Source: Meiothermus sp.
Lineage (GTDB): Bacteria; Deinococcota; Deinococci; Deinococcales; Thermaceae
DNA length: 64,000 nt
Assembly: GCF_026004115.1 (NCBI RefSeq)
Contig: NZ_BPIM01000001.1
Span: forward strand, 806,001-870,000
Direction of reading: 5' to 3'
The position numbers and the translations under genes were made by a program. Positions 46,855-56,315 of the stretch are shown in pieces. Under the pieces are notes generated by a model. That model saw only the letters and a list, made by a program, of their open reading frames with translations. It was not told where the DNA came from and searched no databases. Numbering within the stretch: the first letter of the stretch is position 1; the number at the start of each line of letters is the position of its first letter.

Positions 46855-48708
46855 ATGCCAAACCTCGAGTTCCCCCCTTACATCAAGAGCGAACGCGTCA
46901 GGAACTGGATCGCTGAGGCAGTTGCTTTGTGCAAGCCCGATGCTGTTCACTTCTGCGACGGCTCCGAGGAAGAGTACAACGCCTTGTGCGACCAGCTAGT
47001 CGAAGCCGGAACATTCATCCGCCTCAACCCTCAGTTGCGCCCCAACAGCTTCCTGGCCCGCTCCGATCCCAGCGACGTCGCACGGGTGGAAGATCGCACC
47101 TTTATTTGCTCCATCAACAAAGAAGACGCCGGTCCTACCAACAACTGGGTCAATCCCAAAGAAATGCACGCCACCTTGCAGGGCTTGTTCGATGGCTGCA
47201 TGCGGGGCCGTACCATGTATGTAATCCCCTTCAGCATGGGACCGCTGGGTTCTCCCATTAGCTATATCGGCATCGAGATCACCGACTCGGCCTATGTGGT
47301 GGTCAACATGAAGATCATGACCCGCATGGGCAAGGCTGTTTACGACGTGCTGGGCGAGGATGGCGACTTTGTACCCTGCATGCATACCGTAGGAATGCCT
47401 CTGGAACCCGGTCAGAAGGACATCCCCTGGCCCTGCAACCCCAAGGTCAAATACATCGTGCACTTCCCCGAGGAGCGCAGCATCTGGAGCTATGGCTCGG
47501 GGTACGGTGGGAATGCCCTCTTGGGCAAAAAATGCCTGGCCTTGCGCATTGCCAGCGTGATTGGACGTGACGAGGGCTGGTTGGCCGAACACATGCTGAT
47601 CCTGGGGGTCGAAGACCCCAAAGGCCAGAAGACCTATGTGGCCGCTGCCTTCCCCTCGGCCTGCGGCAAGACCAACTTCGCCATGCTAATCCCGCCCAAG
47701 CCCTTCCAGGAAGAGGGTTGGAAGGTCACGACCGTGGGCGACGATATCGCCTGGATCAAACCCGGCCCCGATGGGCGCCTTTATGCCATCAACCCCGAAG
47801 CGGGCTACTTTGGCGTGGCCCCCGGCACCTCCTATGCCACCAACCCCAACGCCATGGAGTCAATCAAGGCCAACACCATCTTCACCAATGTGGCCCTGAC
47901 GCCAGAGGGCGATGTGTGGTGGGAAGGCATGGACGGCCCACCCCCGGCCAAGGCCATTGACTGGCAGGGCAACGAGTGGACCCCCGATTGTGGCCGCAAG
48001 GCCGCCCACCCCAACGCCCGCTTTACCGCCCCGGCCAGCCAGAACCCGGTTATTGATCCCGAGTGGGAAAATCCCAGGGGCGTTCCCATCAAAGCCTTTA
48101 TCTTCGGCGGGCGCCGCGCCACGGTGGTACCGCTGGTCTATCAGAGCTTCAACTGGTCGTTTGGGGTCTACCTGGGAGCCACCATGGGCTCGGAAATGAC
48201 CGCCGCCGCCTTTGGGCAGATCGGTGAGGTGCGCCGCGACCCCTTCGCCATGCTGCCTTTTATCGGCTACCACATGGCCAGCTATTTCAACCACTGGCTG
48301 GATATGGGCCGCCGGGTGGTAGACCCACCCCGCATCTTCAGCGTGAACTGGTTCCGCAAGGATAAGGATGGCAACTACCTGTGGCCCGGCTATGGCGAAA
48401 ATATGCGCGTGCTGAAGTGGATTGTGGATCGCGCAAACGGGCGCGGCTACGCTACCGAGAGCCCTTTGGGCTACGTGCCTCATTACGAAAGCCTGGACTG
48501 GCGCGGCCTGGACTTCAGCAAGGAGCAGTTCCAGGAGCTAATGGCCATTGATCGCGACCTGTGGCTCAAGGAAATCCTCTCCCACGAAGAACTCTTCATC
48601 AAGCTCTACGAGCGGATGCCCAAAGAATTCCTGGCCATGCGCGAGCTCCTGATTTCCAACCTCTGGCGCTCGCCCGAGCACTGGGATGTGGGGGGATTGG
48701 AAGGGTGA
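46855..48708 (+). CDS. pckG: Phosphoenolpyruvate carboxykinase (GTP)
   Basis: 617 residues from ATG 46855 (TTAAGGGC upstream); a GTG at 46816 would add 13 residues and has GGAGGAAT farther away. [30 protein letters not shown], the P-loop [13 protein letters not shown] with the active-site Cys of GTP-type enzymes, [13 protein letters not shown], and [15 protein letters not shown]. Converts oxaloacetate and GTP to PEP, CO2 and GDP for gluconeogenesis. An IS200/IS605 element is inserted immediately after its stop; the likely terminator lies beyond it at 50468. Confidence 0.94.
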   Translation: MPNLEFPPYIKSERVRNWIAEAVALCKPDAVHFCDGSEEEYNALCDQLVEAGTFIRLNPQLRPNSFLARSDPSDVARVEDRTFICSINKEDAGPTNNWVNPKEMHATLQGLFDGCMRGRTMYVIPFSMGPLGSPISYIGIEITDSAYVVVNMKIMTRMGKAVYDVLGEDGDFVPCMHTVGMPLEPGQKDIPWPCNPKVKYIVHFPEERSIWSYGSGYGGNALLGKKCLALRIASVIGRDEGWLAEHMLILGVEDPKGQKTYVAAAFPSACGKTNFAMLIPPKPFQEEGWKVTTVGDDIAWIKPGPDGRLYAINPEAGYFGVAPGTSYATNPNAMESIKANTIFTNVALTPEGDVWWEGMDGPPPAKAIDWQGNEWTPDCGRKAAHPNARFTAPASQNPVIDPEWENPRGVPIKAFIFGGRRATVVPLVYQSFNWSFGVYLGATMGSEMTAAAFGQIGEVRRDPFAMLPFIGYHMASYFNHWLDMGRRVVDPPRIFSVNWFRKDKDGNYLWPGYGENMRVLKWIVDRANGRGYATESPLGYVPHYESLDWRGLDFSKEQFQELMAIDRDLWLKEILSHEELFIKLYERMPKEFLAMRELLISNLWRSPEHWDVGGLEG

Positions 48709-48860
48709 CGACTCCCCGCTCTGAAGAGCGGGGCTTCGCGGTTCTCACGGGACGGCCCTTGCCGTACCCATCCCCGCAGGCTCCGTCCGAGCCCATCTGC
48801 GGTCGGGTGCACGCCCCAACCGTGCCAGGACGTTGATGGCCGCAGCCACATCCCGGTGAA
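48709..48860 (-). ncRNA. Predicted omega/reRNA of TnpB
   Basis: Overlaps the tnpB 3' end and runs through the right-end hairpin CCCCGCTC-TGAA-GAGCGGGG (48714-48733) into flanking DNA. In IS200/IS605 elements this region encodes the guide RNA of TnpB; the guide is read from the host flank, here the complement of the last bases of pckG (about 48689-48708). Position is inferred from the family; no transcript evidence. Confidence 0.4.
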
Positions 48861-49905
48861 GAGAGGCCCCACAAGCGGGGCAGGTGAACTCCCTGACCCA
48901 CAAGGGCCTCTTCTCCCGGTGCCCACACACCGGGCAGTCCTGGCTGGTGTGTTTGGGATCAACCCCCACGACCCGCCTACCAGCTTCTTCCGCTTTGTAG
49001 GCGAGGATTGCAAGAAACTGCGCCCACCCCGCGTCCTGCACCCCTTTGGCAGTGCGGGAGCGGGCCAGGCCGATGACGTTCAGGTCTTCGTGGACGACGG
49101 TGCCATACCGGTTGACCAGGTTCCGGGCCAGCTTGTGGTGGAAGTCTTTGCGCTGGTTGGCTACTTTGCGGTGCAGCCGGGCCAGGCGCATTTTGAGCTT
49201 CCTGCGTCGGTTGGAACCCCGCCGCTTCTTCGTCACGAACCGCTGGGTGCGGGCTAGTTTGGCCTGCGCCTTCTGGAAGTACCGAGGGGCCTCGACCATC
49301 TCCCCCTCCGAGGTGACGAGGAAGTGGGGGTTGGTGCCCAGGTCTATCCCGATGGCCTCTTGGTTTTCAGGAAGCGGTTGAGGGTCTACTTCGCAACTGA
49401 AAACGATGTACCAATGTTCGCCTTCCCGCTTCAGCGTGGCGGTCTTCAGTTTCCCCTCAAGGGGCCGGTGCAGCTTGACCTTCACCGAGCCGATGCCGTG
49501 GAGGAGCACCCGCTTCCCGCCCTCCTGAAGCTTTACCCCGGTGGTGCTGGCCTGGGGGAAGGTGAACGAGTCGTAGCGCCCCTGCCCCTTGAAGCGGGGG
49601 TATCCCGCTTTCTGTCCCGCCTTAACCCTACGGAAGAAGCCCTGGAAGGCTTTGTCCACCCGCTCAATGACGTTCTGCAAGACCTGGGAATGAATGTGCT
49701 TGTACTCCGGCAGGTCAGCCCGTATCTCTGGCAAGGAGCGCTTCTGTTCGTAGAAGCCCACCGTCCTCCCGGCCTTCTTGTAGGCATCCCTACGCTCTTG
49801 CAAAGCCGCGTTGTAGAGGTGGCGGCACAGCGCGAGGGTGCGCTCCAGGTCGCGGGCCTGGGGCTGGGTGGGGTACAGGCGGTACTTGAACGCCTTTCTA
49901 GTCAT
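48745..49905 (-). CDS. tnpB: TnpB, RNA-guided nuclease of IS605 family
   Basis: 386 residues. N-terminal KYRLYPTQPQARDLERTLALCRHLYNAAL, wedge/REC part, then the RuvC-like domain: Asp in GIDLGTNPHFLV, Glu in VVHEDLNVIGLARS, Asp in LHRDVAAAINVLARL. The zinc-finger pairs are CPVCG and CPACG. All catalytic acids are present, so the protein could be active. TnpB cuts DNA matched by its omega RNA next to a TAM, restoring the element after excision. Its ATG overlaps the tnpA stop by eight bases. Confidence 0.93.
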   Translation of the reverse strand: MTRKAFKYRLYPTQPQARDLERTLALCRHLYNAALQERRDAYKKAGRTVGFYEQKRSLPEIRADLPEYKHIHSQVLQNVIERVDKAFQGFFRRVKAGQKAGYPRFKGQGRYDSFTFPQASTTGVKLQEGGKRVLLHGIGSVKVKLHRPLEGKLKTATLKREGEHWYIVFSCEVDPQPLPENQEAIGIDLGTNPHFLVTSEGEMVEAPRYFQKAQAKLARTQRFVTKKRRGSNRRRKLKMRLARLHRKVANQRKDFHHKLARNLVNRYGTVVHEDLNVIGLARSRTAKGVQDAGWAQFLAILAYKAEEAGRRVVGVDPKHTSQDCPVCGHREKRPLWVREFTCPACGASLHRDVAAAINVLARLGRAPDRRWARTEPAGMGTARAVP

Positions 49906-50314
49906 CGTCCACCTGATGCTTGCGTTGCAACTCGATGTAGCGCTGAATAGTCTGGGCTGAGATATTCCCGGCGCTGCCCACGTAGAAGGAGGGCGTCCAC
50001 AAATGACCGCCGCCCTTGCCCCGCCGTAGCTTCGGGAACTCTTGCAGGATGCGCCGAGCCGATACGCCTTTCAGAATCTTCGCCACGTCCGAGGGCGGCC
50101 ACTTGGGCGGCACGGAGAGGAACAAATGCACGTGGTCAGGCATGACCTCCATCCCCAGCACTACCCAGTCCCTCATCAAGCACGTCTCCCGCAACACCTG
50201 CATCAGCCGTTCGCGCACCTCGCCAAAGAAGGCATGTCTGCGGTACTTGGGGGTGAACACCAGATGGTAATTCAGGTTGTAATAGCTGTGACGTGTGGTG
50301 CGCTCTTCAAGCAC
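49898..50314 (-). CDS. tnpA: TnpA, IS200-type tyrosine (HUH) transposase
   Basis: 138 residues from GTG 50314 (GTG 50320 also possible). YNLNYHLVFTPKYRRHAFF, the HUH motif in MPDHVHLFLSVPP, and catalytic Tyr in IQRYIELQRKHQ. Length and motifs are those of active Y1 transposases that act on single-stranded ends through the subterminal hairpins. Overlaps tnpB. Confidence 0.92.
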   Translation of the reverse strand: MLEERTTRHSYYNLNYHLVFTPKYRRHAFFGEVRERLMQVLRETCLMRDWVVLGMEVMPDHVHLFLSVPPKWPPSDVAKILKGVSARRILQEFPKLRRGKGGGHLWTPSFYVGSAGNISAQTIQRYIELQRKHQVDDD

Positions 50315-50467
50315 ATGCACATGATACCACAAAATGACCACCCACCATGCTATGTGCTCCTTCGGAGCACGTGGGGGAGTCCATGTATCCCCGCTCTGAA
50401 GAGGCGGGGGATTATAGCTCCCCCACACCCCCTCTTTCCTCTAAACCTCAGGTGTAACGCTTCATAG

Positions 50468-50495
50468 CCTCCCCTGGGTCAAGGGGAGGTTTTTG
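50468..50495 (+). terminator. Probable original terminator of pckG
   Basis: Stem CCTCCCC/GGGGAGG with TGGGTCAA loop and TTTTTG. The nearest upstream plus-strand gene is pckG, now separated from it by the inserted IS element. Confidence 0.75.
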
Positions 50496-50580
50496 CCACA
50501 CACCCTGTATCAGTTATCTTGTCGCTATCAACATTATCCAGGTATTCAATCGGTCGGACCAGGGCGGGGCGCATCCTATA

Positions 50581-51000
50581 TTGGATACCGTGAACCGCTC
50601 CGATTTTTCCTTCTTCCACCGCTTGCGCGTCCGCTGGGCCGAGACGGACCCACAGGGCATCGTGTTCAACGGACACTACCTAACCTACTTCGATGTAGGT
50701 ATTACCGAATACTGGCGGGCCTTAGGCATCCCCTACCCCAGCACGATAGGGCGCTTTGGGGTGGACTTGTTCGTGGTCAAGGCTACCGTGGAGTACCATG
50801 CCCCTGCCCGCTACGATGATGAACTCGATATTGGCGTGCGTGTGGGGCGTATTGGCAACAGCAGCATGCAGTTTGTGCTGGGCATCTTTCGGGGCGAGGA
50901 GCATCTTATCAGTGGTGAGGTGATATATGTGGCCGCCGATGCCCAAACCCGCAAGCCGCAGACCGTTCCACAAGCCATGCGCGAACTTCTCGGTCACTAG
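50581..51000 (+). CDS. 4-hydroxybenzoyl-CoA thioesterase-like (YbgC-type) hotdog protein
   Basis: About 139 residues. HRLRVRWAETDPQGIVFNGHYLTYFDVGITEYWRALG has the catalytic Asp of the 4HBT/YbgC group (TDPQG) and the N-terminal hotdog helix. The remaining strands follow. It hydrolyses acyl-CoA thioesters; chain length preference unknown. Start is unclear: TTG 50581 or GTG 50590, neither with a Shine-Dalgarno; a leaderless or weakly translated gene is possible. Confidence 0.85.
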   Translation: MDTVNRSDFSFFHRLRVRWAETDPQGIVFNGHYLTYFDVGITEYWRALGIPYPSTIGRFGVDLFVVKATVEYHAPARYDDELDIGVRVGRIGNSSMQFVLGIFRGEEHLISGEVIYVAADAQTRKPQTVPQAMRELLGH

Positions 51001-51230
51001 ATTGAGAACTTGCAGTTATTCATTCGAATTGTTTCCGTCGTATAAAAAATGCCCTTTTATTCCGAAAAGGTGTACCCAACGAGGAATCTGATGCACTCGC
51101 GGACTAAGAAGGAATTGTTATCGCATCAGATTTCTCGCTTCGCTCAGAATGAGCATTGCGGGGTTGAAATCTGTGCGTTAATTGCAAAGAAGCAGGTTCA
51201 CAGCAGTACAATTTCCAAAAAAAAGCTCGG
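51001..51230. other. Intergenic region, no gene seen
   Basis: 230 bases of clearly lower GC than the surroundings. No supported gene; no hairpin with T-run. Confidence 0.5.
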
Positions 51231-52565
51231 TTACTCCACGCCCTCGGCTTTCAGTTCTTGGGCCAGGGTCTCCCAGCCCTTACGGCCCATCAGGGCGTAG
51301 GTGTATTCCTTGCCCAACTCCACCCCCGGCTGATCGAAAGCATTGATGTTCCAGAGTTCACCCAAGAAAGCGGTCTGCCACATCAGGTGTTGCAGCAGCC
51401 AGCCCAGGTTATAGGCATCGAGTTTTTCCAGGGCGAGGGTGTAGTTGGGCTGTCCAGCTTTGGCCAGGGCATGGGCAGTGGCCTTGGCCTCGGCATCCAG
51501 GAGTTCGAAAAAGCTCTTGCCGAAGAGGTACTCGAGCCCCTCCAGGCCCTTCACCGCCGGGATTTCCAGGTTCTCACTGGGGGCCAGGAGCCGCACAAAG
51601 GTGGTGAGCTTATCGCGGGGGCCCTCGCGGAAAAGCTGCACCTGGGCGTGCTGGTCAGTGGTGCCGATGGCCCGCACGGCGGTGGTGCCGGTGCGGACTT
51701 CATTCCCCTGACGGTCGCGCATCTTGCCCAGCGATTCGTCGTGGAGTTGCACAAACCAGTCGGGCAGATAGCGCAGGCGGGTCGAGTAGGGCATGAAAAC
51801 CACGATGTTCTTGCCCCTCTGGCTAAAGAGGTGGTTGACCAGAGCGGTCTGGGCCGGGAGGTTATGTTCCAGGGCCCCCCTGGCCTGCTCGTTGGACTTG
51901 CGCGCTCCGGCCAGCAGGCTTTCCAGGTCTACCCCGGCAAAGGCCAGCGGCAGGGTGCCGACCGGACAGGTCACGCTGAAGCGCCCACCTACTGCAGGGG
52001 GCACCTCGAAGGCCGTCAGGCCCTCGGCCTCTGCATAGGGCCGCAGGATACCCTTGGCAGGATCGGTGGTGACCACCACGTGTTTTTTCCAATCGGTCAC
52101 GGCCAGCTCGAGCCACTGCCTGAACACCAGAAAAGCCGCCATGGTCTCGGCCGTAGAACCCGATTTGGAAATCACATTGACCAGGGTTTTGTGGGGCTCG
52201 AGGGTGCGGAGCAGCCCAATGATGGGCTCAGGCTCCACATTGTCCACAAAATGCAGCCGCACCGAGCCATTCCCCAGGGCGGCATTCACCGCCTGCGCCC
52301 CTAACGCAGAGCCCCCAATACCCAGCACCACCAGGTCTTCGACCCAGCCGTTGGCCTGGCGGTAGCGCAGCACCCGGCGCACGGTTTCGGTGTCTTCGGG
52401 CACGTCAATCCAGCCCAAAAAAGCTTCGGGGTTGGATTTGCGCTCCCACAGCGCATCACGCGCCGTTTCCAGGCTATGCCCATGGACAGCCAGCATCGCT
52501 GGCCAGTCAATCCCCTCGGGGCCGATGCGTTCAGAAAACAGGTTGTTAAGGTCCAGGCGAAGCAT
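51231..52565 (-). CDS. pgi: Glucose-6-phosphate isomerase
   Basis: 444 residues, bacterial-type length. GIGGSALGAQAVNAAL, VISKSGSTAETMAAFLVF (sugar-phosphate binding), VTCPVGTLPLAFAGVD, MPYSTRLRYLPDWFVQLHDESLGKM with catalytic Glu, GTTDQHAQVQLF, and the C-terminal NINAFDQPGVELGK with Lys. Interconverts glucose 6-phosphate and fructose 6-phosphate. Single gene; a MITE-like element lies 35 bases upstream. Confidence 0.95.
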   Translation of the reverse strand: MLRLDLNNLFSERIGPEGIDWPAMLAVHGHSLETARDALWERKSNPEAFLGWIDVPEDTETVRRVLRYRQANGWVEDLVVLGIGGSALGAQAVNAALGNGSVRLHFVDNVEPEPIIGLLRTLEPHKTLVNVISKSGSTAETMAAFLVFRQWLELAVTDWKKHVVVTTDPAKGILRPYAEAEGLTAFEVPPAVGGRFSVTCPVGTLPLAFAGVDLESLLAGARKSNEQARGALEHNLPAQTALVNHLFSQRGKNIVVFMPYSTRLRYLPDWFVQLHDESLGKMRDRQGNEVRTGTTAVRAIGTTDQHAQVQLFREGPRDKLTTFVRLLAPSENLEIPAVKGLEGLEYLFGKSFFELLDAEAKATAHALAKAGQPNYTLALEKLDAYNLGWLLQHLMWQTAFLGELWNINAFDQPGVELGKEYTYALMGRKGWETLAQELKAEGVE

Positions 52566-52599
52566 GGGGTCAGTCTACCAGCCCGCAGCAAGTCTCTCG

Positions 52600-52725
52600 A
52601 TATCGGATTCAAAAAGACAGCTTACAAAACCAAAAACTCCAAAGGCCGTCTCTTTGAATCCAGAGCACTCCCTTAAATCGGGTTAGTTCGTTACCGTTCG
52701 GCAACCACGCAACCGAATCTGGTAT
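52600..52725. mobile_element. MITE-like element, family 3, copy B
   Basis: 126 bp: left ATATCGGATTCAAAAAGACA, inner TCTCTTTGAATCCAGAGCAC, GTTAGTTCG, right CCGAATCTGGTAT. Same block order as copy A at 10974-11283 but without the 37-bp array. It lies between the divergent pgi and relA genes, so it may carry or alter promoters there. Confidence 0.65.
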
Positions 52726-52921
52726 GCGGCGGGGCTGCCCTCACCTGCCTTTGTGCAAGCGGGTTTGTATACCCTTTGCCCAGTCCAGCCCAGGTATGCA
52801 TGGCTGATTTATGGAGTTTCTCTTGAGATTTACATTTCCAGCATTGGTTAGACTCCGAGCGAAGTGCTAGACTTAGTAAAGTGTCTTTTGGGGCTAACCG
52901 AAGGCAAAGCCCACAACCGCT

Positions 52922-55177
52922 ATGACCAAACATTCCCATGAACCCGTGGTGACCCCTCTATCGCCCGCAGAGCGTTCGGCGGTGGAGGCCCTGTGGCATG
53001 ACCTAGAACCTCATCTACACTATCTCTCTGCCCACGCCAGGTCGCAAGTACGCGCCGCCCTCGAGTTCGCCCACGTGGCCCACGAAGGCCAGAAGCGCAA
53101 GAGTGGGGATCCCTACATCATTCACCCGGTCGCAGTCGCGCAAATCCTGGCCGAGCTAGGTCTGGACGCCGAGACGCTCATGGCCGGGCTCCTGCACGAC
53201 ACCATTGAGGATACCGAGGTGCGCCCCGAGGAGATCGAGGAGCGCTTTGGGGCGGCAGTACGCAAAATCGTGGAGGGCGAGACCAAGGTTTCTAAGCTCT
53301 ACAAGCTGGCCCATGCCGCCCAGGAAGACAAACCCGCCGAGGAAAAGCACGCCGAAGACCTGCGTCAGATGTTCATCGCCATGGCTGAGGATGTGCGGAT
53401 CATCATCGTCAAACTAGCCGACCGGTTACACAATTTGCGTACCCTGGAGTTCATGCCCCCCCACAAACAACAGCGCATCGCCCGCGAAACCCTGGAAATT
53501 TATGCCCCGCTGGCCCACCGGCTGGGCATTGGTCAGGTCAAGCTCGAGCTCGAAGACCTTTCTTTCCGCTACCTCGACCCCGAGAATTACCAGGCCTTAG
53601 AGGCCCGCCTCAAAAGCCACCGAGCCGAGCGCGAGGCCGCCGTACAGGCCGCCAAGGAGAAGCTCGAGCAGGCCCTCTCGCGCGACTTCATCCTCAAGCA
53701 GTCCATCAAGAACATCGAGGTCACGGGCCGCACAAAACACCTTTTTTCCATCTGGAAAAAGATGGAACGGGAGGGTAAAGCCATCGAGCAAATCTACGAC
53801 CTGCTGGCCCTGCGGGTAATCCTGGAGCCACGTCAGGGCAAAGACCCCGAAGAGAACGCCCTGCGCGAGAAACAGGTCTGCTACCACGTGCTGGGGCTGG
53901 TACATGCCCTCTGGCAACCCATTCCGGGCCGGGTCAAGGACTACATTGCGGTGCCCAAGCCCAATGGCTACCAGTCGCTGCACACCACCGTCATTGCGGT
54001 GAATGGCCTGCCGCTGGAGGTGCAGATTCGCACCAAGGAGATGCACCAGGTCGCCGAGTTTGGGATTGCCGCCCACTGGCTCTACAAGGAGGGTGTCACC
54101 GACCCCGAAGGCCTCAAGCGGCGGGTAGGCTGGCTCAAGAGTATTCAGGACTGGCAACAGGAGTACAGCAGCTCGCGTGATTTTGTCGAGGCCGTCACCA
54201 AAGAACTGCTGGGCGGGCGGGTGTTTGTCTTCACCCCCAGGGGCAAGATCATCAACCTGCCCAAGGGCTCGACGCCGGTGGATTTTGCCTACCACATTCA
54301 CACCGAGGTGGGGCACCACATGGTGGGGGCCAAGGTCAACGGACGCATCGTACCCCTCAGCTACGAGCTGCAAAACGGCGAGATCATCGAGATTCTCACC
54401 GCCAAAACCGCCCATCCTTCCAAAGACTGGGTGGACTATGCCAAAACCCGCTCGGCCAAGCAAAAAGTGCGGATGTTCTTCCGCGCCTTCGAGCGGGCCG
54501 AGACCCTGGAAAAGGGTGCGCGGATGCTGGAAAAATACTTCAAGCGACGGGGGCTCCCCAAACCCCTGGAAAGCCAGCTCGAGGAGGTGGGGCGCAAGCT
54601 CATCAAGAGCGCCTCGCCAGAGGATTTGTATGCCGCCATTGCGGGGGGTCGGGTGGCACCCCAGCAGGTTGCCCGCATCCTGGCACCCAAAACAGAAACG
54701 GTCGCTCCCAAAACCAAGCCGGTCAGGAACGAGCTGGGCATCCGCCTCGAGTCCAACCTGAACGTCCCCATCAAGCTGGCCAGTTGCTGCGAGCCCGCCA
54801 AGGGCGATGCCATCCTGGGCTACATCACTCGGGGGCGGGGGGTCACGATTCACAAGGCGGGCTGTCCCAACATGCGTCGCCTGATGGAGCAAGACTCGGG
54901 GCGGGTGGTGCTGGCCTACTGGGAAGGGCTGGGCCGGGTGATGCAGATTGAAGTCCTGGCCGACGACCGGGCCGGCCTGCTGCGCGACATCATGGACGCC
55001 ATTGCCTCGATGGGCAAGAGTGCCATGGGCGTGAACTCGAACCCCACCTCCCCCCTCTCCTCGCTGTTTCGCATCAGCACCCGGGTAGACCTCACGGAAG
55101 GCGAACAGAAGGTGCTGGATGAGCGTCTGCGCAGCGTGCCCAACGTGCGCACAGTGAACTGGTCGCAGGTATTGTAG
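52922..55177 (+). CDS. relA: Bifunctional (p)ppGpp synthetase/hydrolase
   Basis: 751 residues. HD hydrolase domain (HPVAVAQILAELGLDAETLMAGLLHDTIEDTEV; LADRLHNLRTLEFM), synthetase domain with IYDLLALRVI, GRVKDYIAVPKPNGYQSLHTTVI and the TGRTKHLFSIWKKM loop (RxKH type, matching bifunctional enzymes), a TGS domain (VFVFTPRGKIINLPKGSTPVDFAYHIHTEVGH), and a C-terminal ACT domain. With both the HD and synthetase motifs intact it should make and degrade (p)ppGpp. Bracketed by two MITE-like elements. Confidence 0.95.
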   Translation: MTKHSHEPVVTPLSPAERSAVEALWHDLEPHLHYLSAHARSQVRAALEFAHVAHEGQKRKSGDPYIIHPVAVAQILAELGLDAETLMAGLLHDTIEDTEVRPEEIEERFGAAVRKIVEGETKVSKLYKLAHAAQEDKPAEEKHAEDLRQMFIAMAEDVRIIIVKLADRLHNLRTLEFMPPHKQQRIARETLEIYAPLAHRLGIGQVKLELEDLSFRYLDPENYQALEARLKSHRAEREAAVQAAKEKLEQALSRDFILKQSIKNIEVTGRTKHLFSIWKKMEREGKAIEQIYDLLALRVILEPRQGKDPEENALREKQVCYHVLGLVHALWQPIPGRVKDYIAVPKPNGYQSLHTTVIAVNGLPLEVQIRTKEMHQVAEFGIAAHWLYKEGVTDPEGLKRRVGWLKSIQDWQQEYSSSRDFVEAVTKELLGGRVFVFTPRGKIINLPKGSTPVDFAYHIHTEVGHHMVGAKVNGRIVPLSYELQNGEIIEILTAKTAHPSKDWVDYAKTRSAKQKVRMFFRAFERAETLEKGARMLEKYFKRRGLPKPLESQLEEVGRKLIKSASPEDLYAAIAGGRVAPQQVARILAPKTETVAPKTKPVRNELGIRLESNLNVPIKLASCCEPAKGDAILGYITRGRGVTIHKAGCPNMRRLMEQDSGRVVLAYWEGLGRVMQIEVLADDRAGLLRDIMDAIASMGKSAMGVNSNPTSPLSSLFRISTRVDLTEGEQKVLDERLRSVPNVRTVNWSQVL

Positions 55178-55239
55178 GCGTCGAGGGTCCAGAGTCGAGG
55201 AATAAAAGTGCGAAGGGCCTTGTGTACCTGGCTATGGGC

Positions 55240-55366
55240 TTTAGTACAGCGTCGTAGAGATGGCTATACCTGGGGATTTGCCCTTCCATGGCAAACCCAC
55301 CCTTGCCCTCCCCTGCTAGGGGGAGGGTAGGCAGTGTATGGGGGTCTCTACAACGCTGCATTTAGT
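55240..55366. mobile_element. MITE-like element, family 1, copy B
   Basis: Nearly identical to copy A at 3565-3692: TTTAGT, ACAGCGTCGTAGAGATGGC at the left, TCTCTACAACGCTGCA and TTTAGT at the right, with the same inner CTCCCCTGCTAGGGGGAGGG hairpin. It ends 28 bases before the DUF92 start codon. Confidence 0.7.
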
Positions 55367-55393
55367 CCCTCAACCATCGGCGACTTCCCCCTT

Positions 55394-56026
55394 ATGAACC
55401 TGCTTTTAGCCCTGCTCATCGCCTTTGTTGTGGCTGTACTGACCGAACGCATGGGCTGGCTCGGGCCCAAGACTGCCTGGGCTGCGGCACTGGTGGGTGG
55501 GCTGCCGCTGTGGGCCGGGGGCTTTAGCGCCGCCCTGGCGGTCATTTTTTTTGTGGCGCTGGGCAGTATCGCCAGTCGGCTCAACCCGGGGAGCCATGAC
55601 CGCACCGGTCGCAGGGCTTTTCAAGTGCTGGCCAACGGACTTCCGGCTGCGCTGGGTATGGCACTGGGGTCGCCCATCTTCTTTGCGGCTGCACTGGCCA
55701 CCGCCGCCGCCGACACGCTGGCCACCGAAATAGGCAGTCGAAGCCGGTGGGCCTGGCACCCGCTCAAAGGGCGGGTGGAGAGCGGAACCAACGCGGCGGT
55801 AAGTGCGCCCGGAACCCTTGCGCTGGTGCTGGGCGCGGGGATGTTTGCGCCCTGGGCCTGGTGGCTGGATGTGCCCGCTGGGGCTGTGGTGTTTGGTGGC
55901 ATTGCTGGGGCTTTGGCCGACACGCTGCTGGGGTTGTTTGAAGACCGCTTTGAATGGTGGAGCAACGACCTGACCAATCTGCTGGCCACCACCACAGGCG
56001 GTTTGGTGGCGCTGTGGCTTGCTTGA
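55394..56026 (+). CDS. DUF92 integral membrane protein
   Basis: 210 residues, six or more TM helices. DUF92 family (TMEM19/VTE6-like): LTERMGWLGPKTAWAAALVGG, then the conserved GRRAFQVLANGLPA, ADTLATEIGSRSR, GTNAAVSAPGTLA and WWSNDLTNLLATTTGG. Plant VTE6 in this family phosphorylates phytyl phosphate; the bacterial role is not established, and a polyprenyl or related lipid phosphate is plausible. ATG 55394 lacks a clear Shine-Dalgarno; the frame extends upstream into the MITE. Confidence 0.85.
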   Translation: MNLLLALLIAFVVAVLTERMGWLGPKTAWAAALVGGLPLWAGGFSAALAVIFFVALGSIASRLNPGSHDRTGRRAFQVLANGLPAALGMALGSPIFFAAALATAAADTLATEIGSRSRWAWHPLKGRVESGTNAAVSAPGTLALVLGAGMFAPWAWWLDVPAGAVVFGGIAGALADTLLGLFEDRFEWWSNDLTNLLATTTGGLVALWLA

Positions 56027-56315
56027 AGGGCTGGCATCGGTTCAGGAGCAATCCCCTGACTCAAACCTAGGGTCGGTGCGTGAACCCTCGCAAACCTTAG
56101 CCAGGGGCGTTTCAAACGCCTGATATTGCAAAACATGCTCGTAGGTAGGCGACCCGGCTGGGTGTTATGCCCCCACCGGGCCTCCGCCGTTGGGGAAGAA
56201 GAAATGTTACTCTATGCACCAGCCCTGGACTCAAACCTTGCTTCCATCAGGGCAGTATATGCTGATGGTGGAAGGGCATTATCATCTAAATGGCTTGCCC
56301 TTTTGAGGAGGTCAG
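56027..56315. other. Leader region before the ArgH-like gene
   Basis: 289 bases. Hairpins GGCGTTT-C-AAACGCC (56106-56120) and a long one with CCCGG...CCGGG arms (56153-56180, extra TGGG/CCCA pairs) could be a terminator remnant or a regulatory leader. No known riboswitch class recognised. Confidence 0.4.

Larger units (their letters stand above)
48709..50425 (-). mobile_element. IS200/IS605-family element (tnpA + tnpB)
   Basis: Both ends carry a similar subterminal hairpin: CCCCGCTCTGAAGAGCGGGG at 48714-48733 and CCCCGCTCTGAAGAGGCGGGG at 50389-50409, as expected for this single-strand-transposing family, which lacks inverted terminal repeats and target duplications. Another perfect hairpin, GTGCTCCTTCGGAGCAC, lies at 50355-50371. 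Exact ends are uncertain by several bases. Inserted between pckG and its probable terminator. Confidence 0.85.

Noticed and set aside
55334-55393. Upstream extension of the DUF92 protein
   Set aside because: The extension translates the end of the MITE-like element and is not part of the family fold.
56153-56180. Riboswitch upstream of the ArgH-like gene
   Set aside because: Strong hairpin, but no conserved core of any known class could be recognised.
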